Positions 19,996-31,369 are shown, counted from the first letter of the stretch. The stretch: DNA of 64,000 nt from Cycas panzhihuaensis (GCA_023213395.1 CM041465.1:172367741-172431740), one strand, 5' to 3'. Notes: generated by a model not told the origin, from the sequence alone. A program made the numbers and translations.

Positions 19996-22487
19996 AAGAG
20001 AAGACTAGCTCCCTCTGTTCTGGTTTGCAGCTGCTCAAGGAGATTTCAAGAAAGCCTACAAACCCTTGGTGACGACCTTCGCACTCCGAAGGCGATCCAA
20101 GGTTTGTTTGAAGATTTTTTCTTGCAGGTTCAAGACTTTGCTGGAGTAATTTAGAAGGAGGAGCTTTACTCAAATCTGAAATTCTTTTTCAGATTTTTTT
20201 TACAAGGGTTTTTAGCAAAGTACTCATGTTTTTCATGGTTTTTTCATTAAAAATCAAATTTTCTGAGTTATTTCTTCTCATAGGTCAGGTGCTAGGATAT
20301 TATGCAACTCACTGAAACTCTTTAATGAAGCCTGTTTCAAGTTTTTAAACCTTTTGCAGGTAGTGAACTATTTCTGGACCATTTTCAGCCCTCAAACCCC
20401 ACTAAGAAACTCAAAACTCTTAGTGTTGTTTGTATTCAGTGTGTTTTTTTACTGAAAATCAGCTCTCAAGTTATAATCTATAATCTGAAATTGATCTGTG
20501 AAGATACTTAGCAATGTAGAGGCATTTTTCACTATTTTCAGTGAATTTTTTTCATCAAAAACTGAATTAGTTCACTCATTTTTACTCATACTAAGCTTGC
20601 TGTCCAAAATCGACATCGCAAAACAGTGGAGGACAGTTCAAAGAAGAAGTTCAATGATTGTTGCGGTGGTTTTGAACCCCACACACCGTGCATTTGCCGC
20701 TTTTCACAAAGGATGGGGAGCCCTCCGTAAATTTCGAAACTCGCCTCTCTCAATACTCGCCTCAGACTCAAACTTTAAAGGAACCTTGCTATGGGTATCA
20801 TACCGTGGCTGAAATTTCAGCCCGAACTGAGCTCTCAGTGAGGAAATATGAACATCTATAGCTCCACAGCCGCCGCCCGACTTCCGTTGCCGTTCGGAAT
20901 CTTCCAAAATTTGTCTTTTCAAAAAAATCTTTTCGGAAACTTTAGGTTGCTAACCTTTTGGTTATAAAATGAGGAATATTCATTGAATATTCCCCTTTTC
21001 ATAACTTAACTTATCCTAAAGTTATGTTAAGTGATTAAAAAAAATCACTATATTCACTTTTTTAAGCCAAATCAAGGTTTTTTTAAGTGATTTCAGTGTT
21101 TTTTAACTGCTTTTTTAACTTCACTTCAGTACAAAAAAGTCTTTTCAAGTATTTTATACATTAAAAGTTATTTTTCTTCTCTTATTAAGTCAATTTTTCA
21201 AATCAAGGCACTTTGCATAGTGACCTTAGCTTAAATTTATTAAGAGAAAAATCATCTTTTTATGTATTTTTGAACCTAAAAATCTTCTAAGTATTGAGTG
21301 ATTTCATTAAATCACCAATACTAACTTGAACTCACTTATTTGGAGACTCAAAAACACTTTTGCTTTAATATTTTAAAAGGCTCCCTGCGTGGTGTCCTTA
21401 GTGTTCAAGTTGCAAAAAAATTCAAATTTTAGCCTATGTTTTTTGCTCTTAAAAGTTTTTTTAACACTTAGTTGATTTTGAACAAGTGTTAATTGACTTT
21501 AAGTGAAGTGATTTTAAGTGTTTTCATATTGAAAAAGTGATATTTATCACTAATTTTTAAACACTTTTAAGGCACCTTGCATGGTGACCTAATGCCCTTA
21601 GTCTCAAAGAGGGCTCAAATACACTTTGTACTTAATAAAAATCACTTCTTCTTTTGATTGTTGCGACTAATTTAAAGTCCCAACACTTGGTGCTTGATCT
21701 CCATTTTCATGCAAATGGTTCTCTTACCTTCATTTTTTCAACATTAAAAGGAACCCACTTGAATCTTCATCATAAGTTTTGCCTTACTTCATTCAGTACT
21801 TAAGCTTTTTTTCAAAAAGTACTTTGCAAAACTTACTGTAATCAAACATTTGGTTTCTTACTTGGATCAACAAAGCACTACATTTTCATTAAAGTGCTCA
21901 TTGTAAAAAAACACTTCTAGTGTTCATATTGGTGTACTTACATTGCTTCCTCTTGAAGCCACTTTCATTGTAAAGCTTAATCAAAGCATTCCCATAAGTA
22001 CATTTTTCCAAGTAAAAGAAATCTAAGTTCACTTTAAAAATTGCTAAAAAGTGACTTAAAATATTATTGGAGAGGCTCGAAAAAGGTTCAAACCTTGCCT
22101 CTAAATTAACCTTAAGTTTGGTGCATTCCCTAGGGGACCAACCGACCGCATTTGGCCAAGGTAACGACAATTAAGGTTGCTTGAGGGAAAGGAGATTCGA
22201 AAAGGGTGTTATTGGGGCTGTGAATCCAAGGGAAAGCATGGTACGTCCATGCAGATCAACCCTACCTGCCTTGTCCTAGATTTAACTTAGCCAACTATTG
22301 GATCTCCTCTATAAGATCAAAGTTGGACCAACTCCATAGCCTAGTCCTCCACCCCTCATCATTCCATTCAGTTGTTGGATCTTCTAGTAAGATCAGGACT
22401 GTTGGTTTCGTTAGAAGGTGGAACTTAAGCGACGGAAGCTTTGAGTTTCCAAGTTATCTGTTAGCTTCAAGCTTCTATAACTGAAAC
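19996..22487 (+). other. Element G long 5' leader
   Basis: 2.5 kb without a supported gene. Three bulged-hairpin motifs at 21207-21225, 21379-21397 and 21571-21589, spaced 172 and 192 nt. GAGGC/GCCTC stem-loop at 22072-22101. A moderately GC-rich block lies around 20630-20910. Short ORFs here are not conserved in F at the protein level as far as I can see. Confidence 0.7.
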
Positions 22488-23367
22488 ATGGCTGCCATAA
22501 ACATGCTAAATGCATGCACCATTCGGTTAACAGGACAAGATAATTATCAAGAATGGAAGAGACTCACTCAGAACTTGCTAATCATGAACGAATTTTGGAG
22601 TTATGTTTCTGGGAGATTACCTCGACCAGCACCTGTTATCAATGGTGATGTTACTGTGGAACCTGATGATGCTTTACTTGCTGCTTGGGAAGCCAAAGAT
22701 GAAATCGCTTTGACATTCCTTCACATGATTGTTGATGTGCATGTAGATCAAAATATTGCTTGTGCTAACTTCTAAGGAAGCTTGGGACACTTTGTCCTCA
22801 TTGTATGAAAGGCAAGATAAAGCTCGCATTTTAATGGTTAAAGCAAAATTGTATTCTGTTAAGTTTGTCAAACCCATGTCGGCTTTTCTTTCCTCCATCA
22901 AGGAGGTATGTAATGCACTGAATACACTTGGAAGTCCAGCTACAAGGGATGAATTGATCACATCCATCACCAAAGCCTTACCCAAGGACTACAATGGCTT
23001 CATTTCGTCTACTACAAGAGATGGTTCTCTCAAAACTATGACATTCAACGAATTTGAAAGTCTGCTACTTCAAGAAGAACAAATCTACACTAAGAATAAT
23101 GACGAGGAACCATCTACATCAGGTGCATTCACGGACAATTCAAAGGCCAAACAGCAACCCAAACCTACACTCTCAAAGCAGTTTAGGAACATGAACATTG
23201 GGTCTTCAAGGACCAATGTTGTATGTCATTATTATCGCAAACCTGGCAACATAGCACCTGATTGTTGGAAAAAGCAAGCAGATCTACGCCACCAGCAGCA
23301 GCAGCAGCCACGTCAGCAGTATCAACAAAGGTTTCAGCAGCAGCAGCAACCCCCTCGACCAAATTGA
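22488..23367 (+). pseudogene. Element G Gag
   Basis: It starts MAAINMLNACTIRLTGQDNY; the ATG is preceded by the same context as in F. The Gag core runs through AAWEAKDEIALTFLHMIVDV. A one-base change near 22768 shifts the frame, and it continues TSKEAWDTLSSLYERQDKAR to LLLQEEQIYTKNN. The knuckle is damaged: CHYYRKPGNIAPDC has lost its second Cys and its His. A Gln-rich tail ends at TGA (23365-23367), where relative F has CGA in the same context, so this is probably CpG decay. Confidence 0.9.
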
Positions 23368-24545
23368 GGTGCCTATCGAGGAGGTCAGAGAGGAAGGGGG
23401 GGTTTCAAAGGTGGCAATCAACGCCATTTTAATCAGTTTGCAGATGAAGACAAACTGTTTTGTGCATATCAGACATCCAAGGTTGATGAAACTTGGATTA
23501 TTGATTCTGGAGCTTCACAACACATGACTGGAAGTGAAGAGCTCCTCATCAATATCAAGGAAGGCAAAGGTCAATCAGTGACCTTTGGGAATAATCAATC
23601 TGTCAAAATTTCAGGAGTAGGCACAATAACTCCATTTTCTTCTTCATCAAATCCTTCCTCCTCATTTCCGATGGCAATGCCTATTTAATACCTTCAATGG
23701 ACAAAATTTACTATCTGTTAGCAAGTTGGACAAGCAATGAGATGAGTGTATTGTTCCAAACAGAAATGTATAATCGGTGACAAAGAAGACCAAGTAGTAG
23801 CCATCTGCTATGAGGATCAAGGCCTCTACAAGTTGGATGCAAATAATATAACACTTGATTCTGCTTACTCTAGTTCCATTGTCACTCCTTACTTGTCCAA
23901 GATGCAACTTTGGCATCAACGTCTAGGCCATTTGAGAGCTTAGACAATCTGAGGCAGATGATCAACAAGAACATGGTACATGGGCTTCCTAAGATTTATG
24001 GAACAAAATGTCTTTGCGAAGCGTGCATTATGGGAACTCAGCATCGCTTCCCTTTCCCTAAAGGCAAAGCGTGGCGTGCATCACATCCTCTGCAGTTGGT
24101 ACATTCGGATTTATGTGGACCTATGTCCACATCATCTTTTGGAGGAGCTTTGTATTACATCTCCTTCATTGATGACTTTTCTCACAAAGTCTGGGTCTAT
24201 TTCATCAAACACAAATCTGAAGCATTTTCCAAGTTCAAAGAATTCAAGCTTGAAGTCGAAAATGAGTCTGGCCATTCACTCAAAACATTAAGGACAGACA
24301 ATGGAGGTGAATTTACATCAAATGAATTCACCCAATACTGCAAAGATAACGGCATTCGGAGACAACTGACGATACCTCACACTCCTCAACAAAATGGAGT
24401 CTCCAAACGAATGAACCGAACTTTGGCCAATAAAGCCAAAGCTATGATGCATGCACAAGGACTCACTCGAGCCATCAAGTGTAAGCATTTCACACAGCTG
24501 CCTATGTGGCCAATCGCAGTCCTACTACAGCAGTCACCAACATGA
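23368..24545 (+). pseudogene. Element G protease, GAG-pre-integrase and integrase core
   Basis: Protease WIIDSGASQHMTG is intact near 23500. A shift near 23668 breaks the frame; GAG-pre-integrase resumes in 23746-23943 (LSKMQLWHQRLGHL) and integrase in 23910-24545. H2C2 Cys pair CLCEACIMG, first Asp HSDLCGP and second Asp LRTDNGGEF are present. The catalytic Glu is Lys (AAA at 24405-24407 in GVSKRMNRT), from GAA by a G-to-A change at a CpG. The frame leaves the domain at GLTRA near 24473 through a small indel. Confidence 0.9.
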
Positions 24546-25216
24546 CACCCGAAGAGGCATGGTCTAGCAAAAAGCCTAGTGTCAGCCATTTGAGGACGTT
24601 TGGGTGCATTGCTTATATGCACATTCCCGATCAGCAAAGGAAGAAATTAGACAAGCATAGTCTGACATACATCTTTGTAGGATATGCCATTCACACCAAA
24701 GCCTACAAGTTGTATGATCCCATAGGGAAGAAAATGCATCTCTCAAGAGATGTCATCTTTGATGAAGAAGATCACAAGGAGTTGCAAACTGCATCCATGC
24801 AACCTCCTATTGACAAAGGCAAGAAGATTGTTGAGGCCTTCCTTCCCTCTCAATCCTCTACACCATGTTCATCATTTGCACCAGCTAGACCGTCTACTTC
24901 CACTGAATTTGCTCCACTTGATCCAAGCACATCTTCTGTTGACCAACTACTTACACCAGAAGATCTTGAGGTTCAAGTAACTTCAATTCAAAAGTTACCC
25001 AAATGGTACACACAAACAGTTCAGAACGGTCATATCATTGAAGGAAAACGTCCATCTAAATATCGGCAGCAAACCAATTATGCATTTATGGCTAAAGTGC
25101 TTTGTGTTCATGAGCCTTCCACTTTTGAGGAGGCTTCTAAAAATGAAAATTGCAAGGCTACCATGGATGAAGAAATCCATTCTATTGAAAAGAATGGAAC
25201 TTGGAATTTGGTTTAA
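24506..25216 (+). pseudogene. Element G integrase C-terminus and linker to RT
   Basis: ANRSPTTAVTNMTPEEAW, HLRTFGCIAYMHIPDQQ, FVGYAIHTKAYKLYDPIG and LSRDVIFDEED form the integrase C-terminal region. A Ser/Pro/Thr linker and the KLPKWYTQTVQNG and EPSTFEEASKNEN blocks follow. Ends at TAA 25214-25216 (GAA to TAA) and continues in the same frame as the RT below. Confidence 0.9.
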
Positions 25217-26575
25217 TTGCCTAAACACAAACAGGCAATCAGTTGCAAATGGGTCCACAAGACCAAATTCCATTCTGATGGTTCACTTAAAAGGCAAAAA
25301 GCTCACCTTGTAGCAAAAGGATTTAAACAAAAAGAAGGTATAGACTATGAAGAAACTTTTGCACCAGTGGCGAATATGAACACCCTCAGACTCATTTTGG
25401 CCTTAGCTGCTCAATGCAAATGGCCTGTTTATCAGATGGACGTGAAGAGCGCCTTTCTTAAGGGCGATCTTCAGGAGGAGGTATATTTGGAGCAACCTCC
25501 CGGATACAAAGTACAAGGCAAGGAGCATTTTGTATATCGCCTAAAAAAGGCGTTATATGGCTTGAAGCAAGCTCCAAGGGCATGGTACTCGAAGATCGAT
25601 GACTACTTCTTGAGACATGGGTTTCATCGATCTACTTCAGATCCCAATCTGTATATAAAAAATGAAAAGAACCATGTAATTTTTGTTGCCTTGTATGTAG
25701 ATGACTTAGTGATCACTGGTAGTGACACTAAGATGATTCACATTCTCCAAGATGACTTGAAGAGAAGTTTCGAGATGACAGATCTTCGACTTCTCCATTA
25801 TTTTTTAGGCTTTGAGATATGCCAATGTACCAAAGCTATATCTTCATCTCCCAAGCAAAATATTCTTGGGACATTTTGCAAATGATCTGTGATGCACGAC
25901 TACAAAACAGCGCCTACACCTATGGAGAATGGATCTAAGCTTACTCTTAATGAGCAAGTTGCACCAGCAGATCCCACACTTTACCGGCAGTTGATTGGGA
26001 GTCTCATTTATCTCACCAACACTCGACCGAATATTTCATTTGTTGTTGGGATTTGCTCACGTTACATGTCTCAACCCAATCGACAATCGGAATGCAACCA
26101 AATGCATACTTAAGTACATCAAAGGCACATTGTAGCATGGCCTTGAGTATGCACACAATGAGAACTTCACTCTGGAAGGGTTTTCAAATTCTGATTGGGC
26201 AGGTTGCCAAGATAGCAGAAGATCAACCTTGAGATACTGTTTTTCCCTCGGTTTAGCAATTGTTTCGTGGAGTTGCAAGAAGCAACCCAACGTTACCTTG
26301 TCCTCCACCGAAGCAGACTACAAAGCTGCAATCAGCGCAGCTTGTGAGGCTATCTGGCTACGATGGATTCTTGGGGAACTTGGACTTGAGCAGGGTCACC
26401 CCACCAGGATACATTGCAACAATCAAAGTGTGCTCAAATTAGCCAAGAATCTAGCCTTTCATGCGCGGACAAAACACATCGAGGTTCACCATCACTTCAT
26501 CAGAGAGCATGTGCAGAATGGTGAGATCAACCTCCAAGATGTACTCTACAGAGGACCGTAGATAGACATCTTTAC
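25217..26575 (+). pseudogene. Element G reverse transcriptase and RNase H
   Basis: RT blocks [42 protein letters not shown] and catalytic YVDDLVITG to FLGFEI, open for 222 codons. A shift near 25825 breaks the thumb. The connection and RNase H continue in 25889-26113 (SKLTLNEQVAPADPTLYR, SLIYLTNTRPNIS) and 26229-26561 (IVSWSCKKQPNVTLSSTE, KHIEVHHHFIREHV). The end reads QDVLYRGP followed by a stop where QYRPTEEQ-like sequence is expected. Confidence 0.9.
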
Positions 26576-26646
26576 CAAGCCTCTTGGTAGAGAAAAGTTT
26601 GTAAAATTCAGAGATGGTCTTGGTGTCCGATTTAACATTGTAAACA

Positions 26647-26657
26647 GTAAGGGGAGG
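26647..26657 (+). other. Element G polypurine tract
   Basis: GTAAGGGGAGG directly before the 3' LTR. Confidence 0.8.
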
Positions 26658-27210
26658 TGTTAAACCTTATGTTTACATGTTAAAATATTGTACTTTAATT
26701 TTCATGTAATATGTGTACTTTTTACTTTAGGGGTGACTTATCACTTAAGTGATAAAGTGCACACCCACATTCTTTCTAGTGACACAACGTTGTCACTAAA
26801 GGGTCAAATGGACCCTCATGCATTTTTACTCACATGAGAGCCCAAAAGGACACATGTCCAACATGTAAGCCATGTATCTTGGATGTTTGACACTTGTCAA
26901 ACATCCAAGGCCTTAGGTCTCTCATCTCACTCTATATAATGAGACCTCTTCTCATTGTCTCATAAGAGAGTTGAGTCAGATTGTTATGTTGTCGGCTTGC
27001 TAATCAAATCGTTTCATTCTTTGGAGGTTGGACCAATTCCAACTCCACATATTGGGTATCATTTTCTCTTGCTCCTTCATTTATGTTTTGTCTCTTTACT
27101 TTCTCTTTACCTTGAGAATATTATACTTGTTTGTATTTGTGCAACTAGAACTAGAGTGATCCTAGTTTCTAGATCTTGGGACTATTGAGGCCATCTAGCC
27201 TCTTTTCACA
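26658..27210 (+). repeat. Element G 3' LTR
   Basis: 553 bp, same ends and palindromes as the 5' LTR; followed by the CGGTC duplication. Confidence 0.95.
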
Positions 27211-27215
27211 CGGTC

Positions 27216-28815
27216 GAGTGTTGGTGAGATAAATGAGGCTACCAATCAACTGTCGATAAAGAGTGAGATCTGCAAATGCAGCTTCCTCATTGAGAGTAAG
27301 GTTAGTGCCATTCTCCATTGGTGTAGGTGCTGGTTTACAGTCGTGCATCTTGAACCGCTACAAAATGTCCTAAGAATATTTCGCTTGGGAGATGAAGATA
27401 TAGCCTGGCTGTTGTCATACCTCAAAGGCTAAGAAATAGTGAAGAAGTCCAAGATCTGTCATCTCGAAACTTCTCTTCAAGTCATCCTGGAGAATGTGTA
27501 TCATCTTAGTGTCATTGCCAGTGATCACTAAGTCATCTACATACAAGGCAACAAAAATGGCATGGTTCTTTCCATGTTTGATATATAGGTTAGGGTCTGA
27601 AGTGGATCGATGAAACCCATGTCTCAAGAAGTAATCATCGATCTTCGAGTACCATGCTCTTGGAGCTTGTTTTAAGCCATATAGTGCCTTTTTTAGGCGA
27701 CATACTAGATGCTCCTTGCCTTGTACCTTATAACCGGGAGGTTGCTCCAAGTATACCTCCTAAAGATCGCCATTAAGAAAGGCGCTCTTCACGTCCATCT
27801 GATAGACTGGCCATTTGCATTGATCAGCTAAGGCCAAAATGAGTCTGATAGTGTTCATATTTGCCACTGGTGCAAAAGTCTCCTCATAGTCTATGCCTTC
27901 CTTTTATTCAAATCATTTTGCCACAAGGCAGGCCTTCTAGTGCTTAAGTGTTACATCAGAATGGAATTTGGTCTTGTAGACCCATTTGCAACTGATTGCC
28001 TGTTTGTGTTTAGGCAATTCAACCAAATCCCAAGTACCATTCTTTCCAATAGAATGGATTTCTTCATCCATGGCAGCCTTCCAATTTTCATTTTTAGAAG
28101 CCTCCTCAAAAGTGGAAGGCTCATCAACACATAGCACTTCAGCCATAAGTGCAAAATTGGTCTGCTGCCAATATTTTGATGGACGTTTTCCTTCAATGAT
28201 GTGGCCGTCCTGTACTGTTTGAGTATACCATTTTGGTAATTTTTGAATTGATGTGACTTGAACCTCAAGATCTTCTGGTCTAAGTGGTTGATCAACAAAA
28301 GATGTGCTAGGATCAAGTGGAGCAAAATCAGTTGATGTAGACAGTCCAGCAGGAGCAGATGATGTACATGGAGTAGAAGATTGAGAGGGAAGGAAAGTCT
28401 CAACAATCTTCTTACCTTGGTCAATGGGAGGTTGCATGGATGCTGCTTGCAACTCCTTATGATCGTCTTCAGCAAAGATTACATCTCTTGAGAAATGCAT
28501 TTTCTTCCCAATGGGATCATACAACTTGTAGGCTTTGCTATGAATGGCATAGCCTACAAAGATGCATTTTAGACTATGTTTGTCTAATTTTGTTCTTTGT
28601 TGATCGGGGATGTGCATATAAGCAGTGCACCCAAAAGTCCTCAAATGGCTGATTGTTGGCTTTTTGCCAGACCATGCCTCCTCGGGTGTCATATCAGTGA
28701 CTGTTGTAGTTGGACTGCGATTGGCCACGTAGGCAATTGTGTGAAATGCCTCTGCCCAGTAAGCTCGAGTGAGTCCTTGTGCATGCATCATTGCTTTGGC
28801 TTTATTAGCCAAAGT
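27216..28815 (-). pseudogene. Element F integrase C-terminus, RT and start of RNase H
   Basis: From 28812: MANKAKAMMHAQGLTRAYWAE (continuing integrase from 48354), FGCTAYMHIPDQQRTKLDKH, LSRDVIFAEDD, linker, DLVELPKHKQAISCKWVYK; then stops near 27937, 27920 and 27763 (TAG in GDL*EVYL, with 2 bases missing). RT core 27750-27415 has [19 protein letters not shown] and catalytic YVDDLVITG. The connection (NGTNLTLNEEAAFADLTLYR) and SLIYLTNTRP reach the G insertion at 27215. Confidence 0.9.
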
Positions 28816-29080
28816 TGTAATGACCCCACACTATATATAATAGAGTATAAGGTTAAGGGTTAAGGAGGATAAGAATATGGGATTGGGTAGCTTAGCGGCA
28901 AAATAATATAATAATGTGTGGCCCTCTTATAAATAGGGCATCCCCCATCTTATGTAGGACAAGCTTGATATATTTTGAATACAATCTATTAGGGTTTGCT
29001 TTGGCGCCCCTTTTGGTGATCTGTTTGTCTTTTGGCTTCTTTCCTTCTGCTCTTGTGGTTACAGGAGTTGGCCTGTAATA
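28816..29080 (+). repeat. Element H 5' LTR
   Basis: 265 bp, TGTAATGACC to CTGTAATA; the terminal CA has mutated to TA (the 3' copy keeps ACA). TATA-like TATAAATAGGG near 28930. Confidence 0.92.
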
Positions 29081-29082
29081 GG

Positions 29083-29094
29083 TGGTATTAGAGC
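29083..29094 (+). other. Element H primer binding site
   Basis: TGGTATTAGAGC, two bases after the LTR; initiator tRNA-Met type with one change. Confidence 0.8.
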
Positions 29095-29910
29095 TAGCTT
29101 TGATCCATTCAGAGCCAGAGCTAAGAGAAGGGTAACTTTTCTATTTCCTCCATATTTACTGTAGGTGTTGAAGACACGATATCATTGGAGGATTGGCAGT
29201 CTTGTTGAAGAGTTTACAAAGTCATTTCTGATCCAAACCAAAGCTAGGGCAAGAGTAAAGTTTTCTTTTTCCCTTTCTCTGTGTTTATTGCAAGTGACGG
29301 GGATTATCTTACTGGTGATCTATTGTTGAAGTGCTTATTTATGCATGATTCTAATTATGGAGGCCACCAAGCTGCCATTCTCGTTGGGTGCTCCCTACTC
29401 CATTATGAGCCGTGGAGTTCATGTGCAATATTTGTAAACCTACCTGCATGTAGAATCCTGTCTTGCTGGGTTGTCGTGGATACAAATTTTGGTTTATCAA
29501 ACCCTCATGTAGAATGGGAATAGAGAAGACCAAATTGTAGCATTTGTAAATGTGGTTCATTCAAGTGTTGCAGAAAATGACAGAAATAGTACTACAAAGT
29601 TCGCTGAAATACTTTGCTTTTGTGCCCATTGATATGAATACTCTGTAACATGATGGCCCTCCCATCGTGGCTATCCTATACCTGTAGTTATGATTCCGTT
29701 GCTAAGTGACAAGTATGTTACTTTGTGAGCTATCTATATGGCACATTACTTGTGAGGATATTCGTGTGATGGAGATTCTGCGGCTTTGCCTCTATTGTTA
29801 TGCCATTCATACATGATCGATTACATCCAAACCTTGGAGCCGTTGAAGTTGTCCCTGGATCGCCTGCATAACTGTGAACCTTCCCTTTGGCAGTAACATT
29901 GTGTATGTAC
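29095..29910 (+). other. Element H internal region, left of the J insertion
   Basis: About 800 bp with no recognised domain. The longest open stretch is 80 codons at 29281-29523 (starting MFIASDGDYLTGDLLLKC), unlike any family I know. It continues beyond element J at 40350. May be leader or sequence captured from a host transcript; undecided. Confidence 0.45.
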
Positions 29911-30762
29911 TGTTGGCATTAAAATTGACTCAATGGCTGTGTGAGGACCAGAGGTAGGTCAGATAACCCGAGTTGTGCAGGTACGGACCGTACGGAGGTA
30001 TGCACGAGGCAAATCGACAGAAAAACAAGCATTCTGGGTACGAGGATAAAAGGCATCTTAACGGCACGCATGACAGAACGCATCAATGCGTAATGGAACC
30101 AAAGCGGCGGCACGCATGACCTGTGGGACCAAAGTGAAGACCGAGGTGCTGCACGACGCATTTAACGCATTTTACCCAAAGGAATAATTAATTAAGGACA
30201 AACAAAGCGATTAAATGAAGAGGTACGATAACTAAAGAGGCACGCATGATGAAGGGGTACGATTATGACAGATGCATCATAACCCTTCACCAAAAGGTAC
30301 CAACAGAGTACTTAAGGAGGTACGCATGATTCACCTAGTTAGGGTGAGAGCCGGATATCACTGCACGCAAAGGTGCGGGAGACAAGACGCATGATGTACC
30401 GATTGGAGCATGAATGTATGATAAGTACCATCTAGGTACGCATATGTAATGAAGGATCAGATGCTACTGTAATGCTCAGGAATGCATTCCAGCCCCTGTG
30501 TAAATGAACTGTTGAATTAATAAAATGAAGAGTTACGTGGAAATTGGTATATTCTTGGTGTGTAATGATGATTTTCAAGTATGTATTGATTGCATCAGTG
30601 TACCATTCTGTGAATTATATATGGAATGTATGTGGAATGTATGTGGAATGTATGTGAATAACCATGTTGACAGTGTCCTAAAACTAGACTATAGCACTGT
30701 GTAACCTTGACAAGTGAGCAGGGGTGTCTCGTAAGTGTAGCAAGGCACCTTACCAGTCAACA
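29911..30762 (+). repeat. Element J 5' LTR
   Basis: 852 bp. Contains several copies of GG(T/C)ACGCATGA between 30058 and 30440 and a three-fold 12-bp repeat (GGAATGTATGTG) near 30626-30658. A possible polyadenylation signal AATAAA lies near 30515. Confidence 0.93.
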
Positions 30763-30763
30763 T

Positions 30764-30776
30764 TGGTTCCGTTGCC
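30764..30776 (+). other. Element J primer binding site (tRNA-Glu type)
   Basis: TGGTTCCGTTGCC, one base after the LTR. From memory this complements the 3' end of plant tRNA-Glu (…GGCAACGGAA plus CCA), unlike the initiator tRNA-Met sites of the copia elements here. Confidence 0.7.
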
Positions 30777-31369
30777 TACGTCCATTGAGGAGGGACAGGG
30801 CCTAGGGGTTTCAAAGGAAAAAGAATGTGTAAAGGGCAGAGGACCCCGTCGCCACAGTGATGGCGGGTCAGAACTAAGCCACCGGCAGCCAGGGGACCTT
30901 CCAATGCCACCTAAGAGGCCTTCAAGGTAAGGATACTTCACCCAAGGAAAAGGAAACCAGCAGACAAAGGGCACTGAGATGGTCAAAGGAAGCAAAACTC
31001 AGAAGGGCGAGGAGGTTAAGTTCGCAAAACAACGAGACTAAGGGATAGTCCGTTGAAGGATCTGAGGCAAGTGGAGCCCAGACACCTCAGGAAGAGGAAA
31101 CCCATGGCGAACGCATGGTATTGACACCAGCCCCTATCAGAGATGATTTGTTTAGCCCGGAAATTAAAGGAAAGCCAAAATTGGATGAAAAGCATAAAGA
31201 GATCTTAACAGAGGGGAGTATACCAGTGGAGGACAAAGAAGGACCTAGGTGACAGCGATAAGAAGGCGGACGAAGGTCCCTCGGCATATTGGGAAAACAA
31301 GCTAACGAGACAGCTTTTTGAAGATTCGACAGAAAGGGAATCGAATCATCTTACATTACAGTAACGCCA
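30777..31369 (+). other. Element J leader
   Basis: About 590 bp, purine-rich, between PBS and the first Gag-like stretch. Short open stretches (for example to 30930) have no recognised domain. Gag may start further upstream than the Met at 31370. Confidence 0.5.

Larger units (their letters stand above)
19430..27210 (+). mobile_element. Element G: full-length Ty1/copia retrotransposon (7.8 kb)
   Basis: LTRs 19430-19981 and 26658-27210, about 20 differences by eye. Perfect target duplication CGGTC at 19425-19429 and 27211-27215. Inserted antisense into the RNase H region of element F. Order: LTR, PBS, 2.5-kb leader, gag, protease, integrase, RT, RNase H, PPT, LTR. Closest relatives in the window are F, M/N and B. 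Confidence 0.96.

Noticed and set aside
27951-28475. 174-codon open frame on the minus strand within element F
   Set aside because: Shadow frame of the integrase-RT linker, whose real frame is 28812-27937.
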